Source: Acidobacteriota bacterium
GTDB lineage: Bacteria; Acidobacteriota; Terriglobia; Bryobacterales; Bryobacteraceae
DNA: 55,090 nt
Assembly: GCA_025353165.1 (NCBI GenBank)
Contig: JANXRE010000123.1
Coordinates: 1-55,090, forward strand
Reading direction: 5' to 3'
Made by a program: the position numbers and the translations under genes. Of this stretch, positions 18,302 through 26,402 are shown piece after piece (within the stretch, counting starts at the first letter, position 1; every line of letters begins with the position of its first letter). Below the pieces are notes generated by a model that was given only the letters and a program-made list of their open reading frames with translations, ran no database searches and was not told where the DNA came from.

Positions 18302-19030
18302 CTATCCCTTCCACCCCACATGCAACGCCACCACCCCGCCCGTCATCCGCTCAAACTCCACCCGCAAATACCCCGCGTTACTCATCTCCCGGGCAAGCTG
18401 CTCGGCATTCGGGAACTTCCGGATCGACTCCGGCAAGTACGAATACGCCTGCGAAGACCCTGAAATCATGCGGCCGATCCGCGGCAACACGCGCTCCGAG
18501 AACCAGTCGTACAACACCGCAAACGGCCGCAACCGAGGCTGCGAAAACTCGAGAATCGCGACCACGCCCCCGGGCTTCAGCACCCGGAGCATCTCTTCCA
18601 GCCCGCGCCGGTAATTGGTAAAATTCCGGAACCCGAACGCAATCGCAATCGCATCCAGCGACTCATCGCCGAGCGGCAACTGCAGCCCGTCCGCCTCCAA
18701 CAATCCGGAGCGCAGGCGCTTCCGCAACAGCTTCTCCCGCGCCGCGGTCAGCATCGGATGACAGAAATCCGCGCCGATCGCCGGACGCCCGAACTCCCGC
18801 TCGAGCCCCACCAGCAGATCGCCGGTTCCGCAGCATAGATCCAAAATTCGACCGCCGCGCGGAACCTCGCGAGCCAGTCGCCGCACCGTCCGCCGGCGCC
18901 AGTACCGGTCGAGGTTGAACGACAGCAGGTGATTCAGAACATCGTAGTGCCCGGCAATCCCGCCGAACATCGACCGCACCCAAGCCGCGGCCTGCCGTTC
19001 GTCCGAGATGCCCTTCGGCGTCGTACCCAT
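18302..19030 (-). CDS. menG: Demethylmenaquinone methyltransferase (UbiE/MenG)
   Basis: 242 residues. It is the SAM-dependent C-methyltransferase that completes menaquinone (or ubiquinone) synthesis. Signatures: MFGGIAGHYDVLNHLLS near 21 (the family's F..IA..YD.LN pattern), ILDLCCGTGDLLVGL near 62 as SAM motif I, AIAFGFRNFTNYRRGLEEM near 130, LKPGGVVAILEFSQP near 152 and the C-terminal SIRKFPNAEQLA block. The ATG at 19030 follows the aroB stop with no gap, so the two are co-transcribed. Acidobacteria generally use menaquinone, hence the symbol. Confidence 0.92.
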   Translation of the reverse strand: MGTTPKGISDERQAAAWVRSMFGGIAGHYDVLNHLLSFNLDRYWRRRTVRRLAREVPRGGRILDLCCGTGDLLVGLEREFGRPAIGADFCHPMLTAAREKLLRKRLRSGLLEADGLQLPLGDESLDAIAIAFGFRNFTNYRRGLEEMLRVLKPGGVVAILEFSQPRLRPFAVLYDWFSERVLPRIGRMISGSSQAYSYLPESIRKFPNAEQLAREMSNAGYLRVEFERMTGGVVALHVGWKG

Positions 19031-20104
19031 CTATGCGAGAGCCTGCGTGATCGCCGCGCTCACATCCGCGTCTGGGATGCCGGACAGCACCCGCACGGCG
19101 CCAATCCGTTCCGGCAGCACAAAGTGAATCTTCCCCTTCAAGGTTTTCTTGTCGCTGCGAAGCCGCGCCACCAGCCTCTCGCCGTCAATCCCCTCGACCC
19201 CCGGAATCGGCCCATAATCGCCAATCACATTCAGGATCCGCGCCGCGTCCGCCTCGGATAATCCCCCCACGCGCGCCGCCAACAACGTAGCCGCTTTCAT
19301 CCCGAAAGCCACCGCCTCCCCATGCAAAAACCGCGCATAAGCGGTCTCGGCTTCGAGCGCGTGCCCGACCGTGTGCCCAAAATTCAGAATCCGCCGCAGG
19401 TCGCCCTCGCGTTCGTCGGCCGACACGACCTCCGCCTTAATCCGCACCGCCGCGGCGATCAACCGCTCCACGACATCGGCGTCGCGCGCAAACACCGCCT
19501 CGCGCCGCGCCTCCAGCAGTTCAAACAAAGCCCGATCCGCGATCACCCCGCACTTGATCACTTCGTAGAGCCCGGCGCGATACTCCCGGTCCGACAGCGA
19601 CCCCAAGACATCGGGATCGATGAGCACCGCCAGCGGTTGATGGAAAGCTCCGAAAAGATTCTTGCCGCTGGTCAGGTTCACACCCGTCTTGCCGCCGATC
19701 GAAGCGTCCACCTGCGCCAGCAAGGTCGTCGGAATCTGCACTACCGGAATTCCGCGCATGAACGCCGACGCCAAAAATCCGCCCATGTCGTTGACGATGC
19801 CCCCGCCGAATGCGACCACCACGCTGGTGCGATCGCCGCCCGCCTCAATCATCTTCTCCGCGAGCGCCTCCACTTCCGACACACGCTTCCGCGTCTCGCC
19901 GCCAGGGAAGAACAGAACCTCGAACCGCCGCCCCGCCAACGCCCGTTCGATTACAGAGCCGTGCAGTTCCCACACGTCGGCGGTCGTAACCACGAACACC
20001 ACTCCCGCGACATCGGGAACAAACTCGCCCGCCCGCGAAAGCAACCCGCGCTCGATGACGGCGTCGTACGAATGTTGCGCCGTCACCAGGGTAAAACGGG
20101 GCAT
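19031..20104 (-). CDS. aroB: 3-dehydroquinate synthase
   Basis: 357 residues. AroB cyclises DAHP to 3-dehydroquinate (second shikimate step) using NAD+ and a divalent metal. Clear blocks: FFPGGETRKRVSEVE near 80, VVAFGGGIVNDMGGFLASAF near 105, VQIPTTLLAQVDASIGGKTG near 130, and the metal-site RILNFGHTVGHALE near 255. The ATG at 20104 gives MPRFTLVT; the much longer open frame upstream overlaps nadB and is a shadow. It diverges from nadB across 24 bp and is directly followed by menG, linking chorismate supply with menaquinone synthesis. Confidence 0.95.
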   Translation of the reverse strand: MPRFTLVTAQHSYDAVIERGLLSRAGEFVPDVAGVVFVVTTADVWELHGSVIERALAGRRFEVLFFPGGETRKRVSEVEALAEKMIEAGGDRTSVVVAFGGGIVNDMGGFLASAFMRGIPVVQIPTTLLAQVDASIGGKTGVNLTSGKNLFGAFHQPLAVLIDPDVLGSLSDREYRAGLYEVIKCGVIADRALFELLEARREAVFARDADVVERLIAAAVRIKAEVVSADEREGDLRRILNFGHTVGHALEAETAYARFLHGEAVAFGMKAATLLAARVGGLSEADAARILNVIGDYGPIPGVEGIDGERLVARLRSDKKTLKGKIHFVLPERIGAVRVLSGIPDADVSAAITQALA

Positions 20105-20128
20105 ACGTTCGTTGTACCATGGACTTCC

Positions 20129-21604
20129 ATGCACCCCGATTACGTGGTGGTAGGCGCAGGCGTCGCCGGACTCCGCGCCGCGATTGAGTTGGCGGTCGGC
20201 GGCCAAGTGCTGGTCATCGCCAAGGACAGCCTGCGCGAATCGTCCTCCGAATACGCCCAGGGCGGCATCGCCGCCGCGGTGAGCGACGACGACGAAGTCG
20301 CGCTCCACGAACACGACACTCTCCTCGCCGGCGACGGCCTGTGCGACCCCGCAGCCGTTCACATTCTTGTCGAGCACGGCCCCGAGGCCATCGAGGAGTT
20401 GATCGGCTGGGGCGCCGAATTCGACCGCGAAGGTTCAAAACTCGCCTTCGCCCGGGAAGGCGCGCACAGCCGCAGCCGGGTTCTCCACGCCCACGGCGAT
20501 TCTACCGGCCAAGAGATTGCGCGAACGCTGTACCGCAAAGCGGCGAGTCTCCCGAACGTCGCGTTCCGAAGCTATGCGTCCGTCAGCGACCTGTGCGTCG
20601 ATGACGAGGAAGTCACCGGAGTGACCGTGCACGACGGAGCCGGGCGGACCGCCATTCCCGCGCGCGCGGTGCTGCTCGCCACCGGCGGCTTGGGCCAGAT
20701 TTATCGTGACACCACTAATCCCGCCGTAGCCACCGGCGACGGCGTCGCGATTGCCTACCGCGCCGGAGCTGTCATCGGCGACATCGAATTCGTCCAGTTC
20801 CATCCCACCGCCCTCCACGTCGAAGGCGCGCCGAGTTTCCTGCTTTCGGAAGCTCTTCGCGGCGAAGGCGCGTATCTGAGAAACAGCGCCGGCGAGCGCT
20901 TCATGCACCGCTATCACGAAATGGGTGAACTGGCCCCACGAGACGTCGTCTCCCGCGCGATCTTCGCCGAGATGCAAAAAACCGGCGCTCCGCACGTCTT
21001 TCTCGATCTCACCCACCTCGCCCCCGGCCGCGTCCAATCCCGCTTTCCGCGAATTTACGAGACCTGCCTGGCATACGGCGTGGACCTCGCCCGCGATCCC
21101 GCGCCCATCCACCCCGCCGCGCACTACGCGATGGGAGGAGTGAAAACGGATCTCGACGGCCGCACGAATCTGCGCCGCCTATACGCCGCCGGAGAAGTAG
21201 CCTGCACCGGAGTGCACGGTGCGAACCGGCTGGCGAGTAACTCGCTGCTCGAAGGCTGTGTCTTTGGCGCGAGAGCCGGTAAGTCGATGCTCGCCTGGTC
21301 CACTCACTCCGATCGGGCCCACTTACTAACTGCCCGCGTGGAACCAGGACCCGACGAACGCGTCCGAACCATAGCGTCCCAATACTGCGGCATCGTCCGC
21401 GACGCGGACGGCCTCCGCCGTGCGATCGCCGAACTACAAGCGCTGCCGCCAACCAACATGGGCACCGTCGCCGGCCTGATTGCGCGCTGCGGGCTGGCGC
21501 GCGAAGAAAGCCGCGGCGGCCATTACCGCTCCGACTACCCGAACAAGCGCCCGGTCGCCGTTCACTCTAACGTGCGCCAGGGTCAGGACGTCTGGTTCGC
21601 CTGA
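20129..21604 (+). CDS. nadB: L-aspartate oxidase
   Basis: 491 residues. NadB oxidises L-aspartate to iminoaspartate, the first step of de novo NAD synthesis; it is an FAD enzyme of the succinate dehydrogenase/fumarate reductase family. N-terminal YVVVGAGVAGLRAAIEL binds FAD; SEYAQGGIAAAVSDDD near 48, HPTALHVEGAPSFLLSEALRG around 230-250, HYAMGGVKTDLDGRTN near 335 and HGANRLASNSLLEG near 365 are all family blocks. The ATG at 20129 is in frame and 6 residues before the Rossmann motif; the open frame reaching far upstream is antisense to aroB. nadA and nadC are not in the window. Confidence 0.95.
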   Translation: MHPDYVVVGAGVAGLRAAIELAVGGQVLVIAKDSLRESSSEYAQGGIAAAVSDDDEVALHEHDTLLAGDGLCDPAAVHILVEHGPEAIEELIGWGAEFDREGSKLAFAREGAHSRSRVLHAHGDSTGQEIARTLYRKAASLPNVAFRSYASVSDLCVDDEEVTGVTVHDGAGRTAIPARAVLLATGGLGQIYRDTTNPAVATGDGVAIAYRAGAVIGDIEFVQFHPTALHVEGAPSFLLSEALRGEGAYLRNSAGERFMHRYHEMGELAPRDVVSRAIFAEMQKTGAPHVFLDLTHLAPGRVQSRFPRIYETCLAYGVDLARDPAPIHPAAHYAMGGVKTDLDGRTNLRRLYAAGEVACTGVHGANRLASNSLLEGCVFGARAGKSMLAWSTHSDRAHLLTARVEPGPDERVRTIASQYCGIVRDADGLRRAIAELQALPPTNMGTVAGLIARCGLAREESRGGHYRSDYPNKRPVAVHSNVRQGQDVWFA

Positions 21605-21619
21605 GCGTGCAGCAGTCTC

Positions 21620-21639
21620 GCGATCGCCTAGGCGATCGC
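21620..21639. repeat. Perfect 20-bp palindrome between convergent nadB and glyA
   Basis: Half-site GCGATCGCCT is followed directly by its exact complement, giving two GCGATCGC octamers fused around CCTAGG. It covers the last codon region and stop (TAG) of glyA and lies 16 nt beyond the nadB stop. As RNA it forms a hairpin in either direction, but has no T-run. Confidence 0.6.
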
Positions 21640-23154
21640 TCCCGTCGTCTGGCGCAAGAAATCCTGAATCAACCCCAGGTCCAATTCCGGATACACCGGA
21701 TACCGGCTCAACAGCGCTTCGACGCGCGCGCGAGCCTCCCGCTTTGGGCCTTCCTCCACGCTGTACTTCGCCTTGCTCGGACCCTTATCGGTGACATCCG
21801 CCTTCGTATGCGACAGCACCAGCGTCATCAATGATGCGATCTCCTTCATCTCGCCGGCGCCCATGCCAAGCGTGGTCGCCGCCGGCGTCCCCAACCGCAA
21901 ACCGCTCGTGTACCAAGGCCCACTGGGATCGAAGGGGATGGTATTCCGGTTCAGCGTAATGCCGCACTCGCGAACCGCGAACTCCGCCTGCCGCCCCGTG
22001 AGCCCGAACGGCCGCACATCCAGCAGCACCAGGTGATTGTCCGTGCCGCCGGTGATCACCGCCTGCCCGTTCTCCACAAAAGCTGCGGCGAGCGCCCGCG
22101 CGTTCTCCACGATCCGCCGCGAGTACGCCCGGAACTCCGGCTGCAGCGCCTCGGTGAAGCAGATCGCCTTCGACGCCATCACGTGTGGCAGCGGACCGCC
22201 CAACACCAGCGGGCATCCTTTATCCACCGAATCCGCGAACTCCTGCTTGCAAAGTACCAGCCCGCCCCGCGGACCGCGCAGCGTCTTGTGCGTGGTCGTC
22301 GTCACGATGTGCGCGTGCGCCACCGGATCGAAATCGCCCTCCAACACCTTCCCCGCAACCAGCCCCGCGAAATGCGCCATATCGACCATGAAGACCGACC
22401 CGGCCTTGTCGGCAATCTCGCGCATCCGCCGGAAATTGATCGCCCGAGGATACGCGCTGAACCCGGCGAGCAGGATTAGCGGCTTCAACTCCACCGCCTG
22501 CCGCTCGATCACGTCGTAGTCCAGCAGGTTCGACTTCGGGTCCACTCCGTACGAGTGCGCCTCGAACATTTTCGCCGACGCGTTCTTCCGGTATCCGTGC
22601 GTTAGGTGGCCGCCCGACCGCAGGTCCATTCCCAGCAGCTTCTGATTCCCGATCCGCTGCCGCAATTTCTCCCAGTCCGCGGCCGTCAGGTCCGCCGAGT
22701 CCTTCGCCCCGAACTCCGCCACGCCGGGATTCTCGATCTTGTGCGTCAGCACCGCCCAGAACGCCACCAGATTCGCGTCCGCCCCGCTGTGCGGCTGCAC
22801 GTAAGCGTGTTCCGCGCCGAACAGCGCCTTCGCCTGCCCGACCGCGAATTCTTCAATGACGTCAACGTTATCGCAGCCCGCGTAGAACCGCTTGAACGGG
22901 ACCCCCTCGGCATATTTATCTGTGAGCAGATTCGCCATCGCGCTCTGCACCGCCATGGACGAGTAGTTCTCGCTCGCGATCAGCTTGATGTTGCTCCGCT
23001 GATCCGCCAGCTCTTTCAAAATCGAGTTCGCCACCAGCGGCGAAACCTGCGCGACGTTTTCCAGGTTGGCCAGGTAAGCCAGCAGGCCCGGGCTGATCGA
23101 CGCCGCGTCGCCGCCGCGGGAGCGCAAAAATTCGGAAATAAGGGAAGGGCGCAT
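21628..23154 (-). CDS. glyA: Serine hydroxymethyltransferase, long form
   Basis: 508 residues, about 90 longer than the common bacterial enzyme. It interconverts serine and glycine with tetrahydrofolate. SHMT blocks are clear: NIKLIASENYSS near 55, KYAEGVPFKRFYAGC near 75, VQPHSGADANLVAFW near 118, and the PLP-binding HIVTTTTHKTLRGPRGG with Lys290. The extra length sits mainly between about 130 and 210 (including SADLTAADWEKLRQRIGNQK), as in the long SHMTs of acidobacteria and some other phyla. ATG 23154 (MRPSLIS) is preferred over a longer frame that adds a non-homologous 21-residue leader. It diverges from the next gene. Confidence 0.93.
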   Translation of the reverse strand: MRPSLISEFLRSRGGDAASISPGLLAYLANLENVAQVSPLVANSILKELADQRSNIKLIASENYSSMAVQSAMANLLTDKYAEGVPFKRFYAGCDNVDVIEEFAVGQAKALFGAEHAYVQPHSGADANLVAFWAVLTHKIENPGVAEFGAKDSADLTAADWEKLRQRIGNQKLLGMDLRSGGHLTHGYRKNASAKMFEAHSYGVDPKSNLLDYDVIERQAVELKPLILLAGFSAYPRAINFRRMREIADKAGSVFMVDMAHFAGLVAGKVLEGDFDPVAHAHIVTTTTHKTLRGPRGGLVLCKQEFADSVDKGCPLVLGGPLPHVMASKAICFTEALQPEFRAYSRRIVENARALAAAFVENGQAVITGGTDNHLVLLDVRPFGLTGRQAEFAVRECGITLNRNTIPFDPSGPWYTSGLRLGTPAATTLGMGAGEMKEIASLMTLVLSHTKADVTDKGPSKAKYSVEEGPKREARARVEALLSRYPVYPELDLGLIQDFLRQTTGAIA

Positions 23155-23216
23155 GGATCTATTCCAAGGATAGCGCCGCCCCGCGCGCGGGTGCATAATA
23201 TAGGCCTGGAGGAGCA

Positions 23217-23957
23217 ATGGACAAGGTCAAAATGGGGCTCGCGCCCACCATCGCATGCTTCAATCAGGCAACCACGCCGCTCGGTGTCGACTTCGACGAC
23301 CTGATCGCCGCGTTGCAGGTCTATGTCGACCGGTACGTGGCGCCCGTCTGGGGCACGCCTGCAAAACTGGTCAAGTCCGAGGGCTTCCTCAAGGGCGCCT
23401 GGGCCATCGTCTTCCTCGACAACGCCGATCAGAAGGATGCACTCGCCTATCACGACCTGACGCCGGACGGCCTGCCCGAATCCAAGGTCTTCGTCCAGAC
23501 CACCCTCGACAGCAAAGAACTGGTGAGCGTCTCAACCTCCCACGAACTGGTCGAGATGCTGGTGGACCCCGCCACCAACCTGATGACGACCGGTCCCGAT
23601 CCGAAAACCATCTACGCGTACGAAAGCGCGGATCCCGTGGAGGCGTTGAGTTTCGACGTCGACGGTATCCCGATGAGCGATTTCGTCTATCCGGCCTATT
23701 TCGAGACGTTTCACAAGGCCGGCTCGGTCCAGTTCGACCAGATGAACAAGGTCACGAAGCCTTTCCAGATCCTCGCTGGCGGCTACCAGATCGTCTTTAA
23801 AAGCGGCAAGTGGAGCCAGGTCTACGGTTCCAAGAGGAAAGAGAAAGCGTTCGCGAAAGAAGACCGGCGCGGGCACCGCAGCGAACAGCGCAAGGTAAGG
23901 GAATTGAAGCGCGCCGACAAAAAGGAAATCGCCCGGCTTAAGAGGGCCGCGGTATGA
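23217..23957 (+). CDS. HExxE-motif protein, predicted metal-binding, function unknown
   Basis: 246 residues. A single compact domain spans about 1-205, with STSHELVEMLVDPATN near 105, an HExxE motif that could bind zinc, and conserved-looking DGIPMSDFVYPAYFET and KVTKPFQILAGGYQIVF. The last 40 residues are a strongly basic tail (KRKEKAFAKEDRRGHRSEQR...). The ATG at 23217 has an excellent GGAGGAG ribosome-binding site. There is no signal peptide. Similar HELVEM proteins exist in other bacteria as hypotheticals, to my knowledge uncharacterised; protease activity is not shown. It overlaps the next gene by 4 nt. Confidence 0.72.
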   Translation: MDKVKMGLAPTIACFNQATTPLGVDFDDLIAALQVYVDRYVAPVWGTPAKLVKSEGFLKGAWAIVFLDNADQKDALAYHDLTPDGLPESKVFVQTTLDSKELVSVSTSHELVEMLVDPATNLMTTGPDPKTIYAYESADPVEALSFDVDGIPMSDFVYPAYFETFHKAGSVQFDQMNKVTKPFQILAGGYQIVFKSGKWSQVYGSKRKEKAFAKEDRRGHRSEQRKVRELKRADKKEIARLKRAAV

Positions 23958-25285
23958 CAAGACTATTTACGGCCACCGTGCTTTTCGCGGCAGCCTGCTT
24001 CGCGCAGACCGTCGCCATTTCACCGGCCGAGGGCCCTCCCACCACTACCGTGGCAGTTAGCGGCTCCGGCTTCGGCGCGAACGTCGCCGTGGACATCTAC
24101 TGGGGGAAAGCGCGCCTCGCGCTGGCCGTCACCAAACAAGCCGGCGCCTTCTCCGGCGTGTCCATCTCGATACCGCGGACCGCGCTGCCCGGCAATCAGA
24201 TGGTTGCCGCCATCGAGCGCAACAACGCCAAAGCCGCCGAGACTCCGTTCCTCGTCCAAGTCGACTGGCCTCAATTGCTGGGCGACAGTTCCCGCGCCGC
24301 CTTCAATCCATACGAGAATCTCCTCGGCGTCCAAAATGTCGGCGGCCTCGCGTTGAAGTGGACGGGCCCGGGCGGCACCACTTCGCCCGTCGTCGCGGAG
24401 GGCGTGGTCTACACTGGCGCAATCTCCGCTTTCGACTCCCGTTCCGGCATTCGGCTATGGACCTTCGCCACCGGCGGCGACATCCAGTCCTCGCCGGCGG
24501 TGGCCGCCGGCTCGGTGTACGCCGGCGCCTACAGCGGCGTGTTCTACGCCGTTAACGCCTCCACCGGCGCGCTTCGCTGGCAGTACCCCACCGGCGGAGC
24601 CATTTACTCTTCGCCCACCGTTGTCGGCGGAATCGTCTATTTCGGTTCCTACGATAAGAACGTCTACGCCTTGGATGCTGCCACTGGCGCGCTGAAGTGG
24701 AAATACACCACCGGAGGCGCCGTCCAATCCTCGCCCGCGGTGGTCAACGGCCTCCTTTACGCCGGATCGTTCGACGGCGCGCTCTACACCCTCGATGCCC
24801 GCACCGGAGCATTGAAGTGGAAGTACACCACCGGCGCGGCGATCCAGGGTTCTCCCGCGGTCTGGCACGGCATCGTCTACTTCACCTCGGGAGACACCTA
24901 CCTGTACGCCGTGGACGCGATAACCGGCAGCAGCCTTTGGAAGTTCAAAACCGGCTCCGTGCTCTATTCGTCCGTCGCGATAGCCGGAGGGATTGTATAC
25001 CTCCCCGGTTGGGACGGCAATCTGTACGCGCTGAACGCCCTTACCGGCGCGGCGCTCTGGAGTTATGCGACCGCGCCCGACGCCGGCTCGCCCGCCGTCG
25101 CCAACGGAGTGGTCTACTTGAATACGAATTCCTACGTTGGCCTGTTCTACGCCCTCGACGCGAAAAAAGGAAACCTGCTCTGGGCCTACAAAACGCCCGG
25201 CGGCAACGGCACCTCGCCCGCCGTCGTGGGAGGCGTCGTGTATCTCCAGGGCTCGCTCAATCTGTACGCCTTCGCCCTCCTATAA
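23954..25285 (+). CDS. Secreted PQQ-type beta-propeller protein with IPT/TIG-like domain
   Basis: 443 residues. A signal peptide (MTRLFTATVLFAAACFAQT) is followed by an IPT/TIG-like Ig domain (about 20-100: SPAEGPPTTTVAVSGSGFG) and then roughly eight PQQ/BamB-like propeller repeats of about 40 residues with the pattern SSPAVV.GIVY.GS.D..LYALDA.TG.L.WKY.TG. Such propellers bind partners or sugars; quinoprotein catalysis is unlikely because no PQQ-dehydrogenase active-site residues are apparent. The ATG at 23954 overlaps the upstream stop (ATGA), so it is co-translated with the HExxE protein, perhaps as a functional pair. Confidence 0.85.
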   Translation: MTRLFTATVLFAAACFAQTVAISPAEGPPTTTVAVSGSGFGANVAVDIYWGKARLALAVTKQAGAFSGVSISIPRTALPGNQMVAAIERNNAKAAETPFLVQVDWPQLLGDSSRAAFNPYENLLGVQNVGGLALKWTGPGGTTSPVVAEGVVYTGAISAFDSRSGIRLWTFATGGDIQSSPAVAAGSVYAGAYSGVFYAVNASTGALRWQYPTGGAIYSSPTVVGGIVYFGSYDKNVYALDAATGALKWKYTTGGAVQSSPAVVNGLLYAGSFDGALYTLDARTGALKWKYTTGAAIQGSPAVWHGIVYFTSGDTYLYAVDAITGSSLWKFKTGSVLYSSVAIAGGIVYLPGWDGNLYALNALTGAALWSYATAPDAGSPAVANGVVYLNTNSYVGLFYALDAKKGNLLWAYKTPGGNGTSPAVVGGVVYLQGSLNLYAFALL

Positions 25286-25292
25286 CCATCCA

Positions 25293-25373
25293 CGTGGCGC
25301 ACGCACTCGTGCGTGCCGCGTCGGCACTCCTGCCGACGCCCGGATCCGCGAGGATCTTGCCATGGCAAGATCC
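25293..25373. repeat. Dispersed palindromic repeat A, copy 1, plus 22-bp palindrome
   Basis: 25293-25339 holds two adjacent hairpins: GCACGCA/TGCGTGC (25299-25305 with 25310-25316) and CGTCGGCA/TGCCGACG (25319-25326 with 25331-25338). The same 47 bp recur in inverse orientation at 41204-41250 with two mismatches. Immediately after, 25352-25373 is a perfect 22-bp palindrome centred on CCATGG. This region lies between a propeller gene and an S4-domain gene that converge. Confidence 0.85.
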
Positions 25374-25456
25374 CGATGAATGGTCGGTTGCCGCCGCACT
25401 GATCTCACGGCCCACGGGCTCGGACTTACGTTACCGATGCCCTTGAGCGCCAGCGC

Positions 25457-25828
25457 TCATCTGCCCCGAACGCGATCCATCTCCCGCCGGTCCCGCTTCG
25501 ACGGCCTGCCCTCCCGTGGCGCCTCGAAGTTCAGCTTGCGCTCCTCGGCCGCCTTCCTGCGCAGCTCCCGGCTGGCCTCGGTCTCCCGATAGAGCATCTG
25601 CGCAACCGCCGCCGGGCCCCGCATATCGCTCACGGCCAGCACCTCTATCCGATACTCGCCGCTGTCATTCCTCACGTCCAGAAAGTCGCCGGCCCGAACC
25701 TCGCGCGCGGCCTTGACCGCCTGCCCCCGACACGAAATCCGCCCGATTTCGCAGGCCCGCGCGGCCAGCGAGCGAGTCTTGAAGAATCGCGCCGCCCAAA
25801 GCCATTTATCCATCCTCACGCCCATCAT
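25457..25828 (-). CDS. S4-domain RNA-binding protein, Hsp15-like
   Basis: 123 residues. The N-terminal MDKWLWAARFFKTRSLAARA with GRISCRGQAVKAAREVRAGD is the S4 RNA-binding domain of the Hsp15/HslR family, which binds stalled 50S subunits and free rRNA in the heat-shock response. The C-terminal tail is very basic (ELRRKAAEERKLNFEAPREG; KRDRREMDRVRGR). The first of two ATGs at 25828 is chosen because AGGAG lies 9 nt upstream; the open frame beyond reads through repeat B and is not coding. It stands alone on this strand. Confidence 0.85.
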   Translation of the reverse strand: MMGVRMDKWLWAARFFKTRSLAARACEIGRISCRGQAVKAAREVRAGDFLDVRNDSGEYRIEVLAVSDMRGPAAVAQMLYRETEASRELRRKAAEERKLNFEAPREGRPSKRDRREMDRVRGR

Positions 25829-25961
25829 GATCTCATTCTCCTGTCCAGCCGCACCTGGGTCCGCCCGGATCGGAACCACCACGTGACCCTTTTTTCGTTG
25901 AGAACCAGGACCGCAGCAGCCGGTGGCGAACGCCTGGCTCAGCAAAACCAATCTGTTACCG

Positions 25962-25984
25962 AGCCGCGACCGTGAGGGAGCGGT
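25962..25984. repeat. Dispersed repeat B, copy 1
   Basis: AGCCGCGACCGT then GAGGGAGCGGT. The same sequence, with one substitution and one extra base, occurs at 42204-42226. The ends (CCGC/GCGG) can pair. Read in one frame it gives SRDREGA, a string I have seen as a spurious peptide in many acidobacterial and planctomycete annotations, which suggests a widespread intergenic element. Confidence 0.65.
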
Positions 25985-26036
25985 TTTTCCCACAGGCTGT
26001 TAACCGCCAGGCACGCTACAGGGGCATCGCACTCTC

Positions 26037-26071
26037 CTAATACCGAGCGGATTATATACGCTCGGTATTAG
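26037..26071. promoter_or_regulatory. Perfect 13-bp inverted repeat, operator-like
   Basis: CTAATACCGAGCG, a 9-nt AT-rich spacer, then CGCTCGGTATTAG. It lies about 200 bp upstream of the S4-domain gene start and 150 bp before the tRNA. It could be a TetR-class dyad operator or a strong stem-loop; a minus-strand transcript would have a T-run before rather than after the stem, and a plus-strand transcript an A-run after it, so it is not a canonical terminator. No regulator gene is adjacent. Confidence 0.45.
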
Positions 26072-26143
26072 AGCCCAAAAAAAGAAACCAGCGCGCCCTC
26101 TACTTTCCTGTCGCGCACCCGATCTTCAGATCTCCAGCTCCGG

Positions 26144-26173
26144 TTCACGTTCGGAGACCGGGGATGCTATAGT
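26144..26173 (+). promoter_or_regulatory. Candidate promoter of tRNA-Pro
   Basis: TTCACG (26144-26149), 18-bp spacer, TATAGT (26168-26173), about 41 nt before the mature tRNA. The -10 is good, the -35 partial. Confidence 0.45.
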
Positions 26174-26214
26174 TAGAGGTGGCCGCCTCCCAGGGCGGCT
26201 TTTCTTCTGCGCAT

Positions 26215-26291
26215 CGGGGCGTGGCTCAGCCTGGTAGAGCGCCTGGTTCGGGACCAGGAGGTCGAAGGTTCGAATCCTTCCGCCCCGACCA
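26215..26291 (+). tRNA. tRNA-Pro(CGG)
   Basis: 77 nt including the encoded CCA. The acceptor stem CGGGGCG pairs with CGCCCCG; D arm GCTC/GAGC; anticodon stem CCTGG/CCAGG with loop TTCGGGA, anticodon CGG at positions 34-36; T arm GAAGG-TTCGAAT-CCTTC; discriminator A then CCA. All stems pair perfectly. It reads CCG proline codons, abundant in this GC-rich genome. Confidence 0.97.
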
Positions 26292-26402
26292 TCTCCCCTC
26301 TTCGTTCCTCATCGCGCAACGTCTTCGCCTCAATGCCGGAAAATGGGCGTCGTTCGGTTTGAAGTTGTCGGCGGTTCGATAGGTTCAGGTGGAATATCCC
26401 GC

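Noticed and set aside
19322-20128. 269-codon N-terminal extension in frame with nadB
   Set aside because: It is antisense to aroB and has no homology to the NadB N-terminus, which starts normally at 20129.
23954-25285. PQQ-dependent alcohol dehydrogenase
   Set aside because: The propeller repeats are present but the chain is too short and lacks recognisable PQQ-site cysteines and catalytic Asp; it fits a BamB-like binding propeller.
25186-25368. Frame with RRQECRRGTHECVRH, also seen near 41163-41501
   Set aside because: Both are translations of dispersed repeat A in a non-coding frame; identity between them reflects the DNA repeat, not a gene family.
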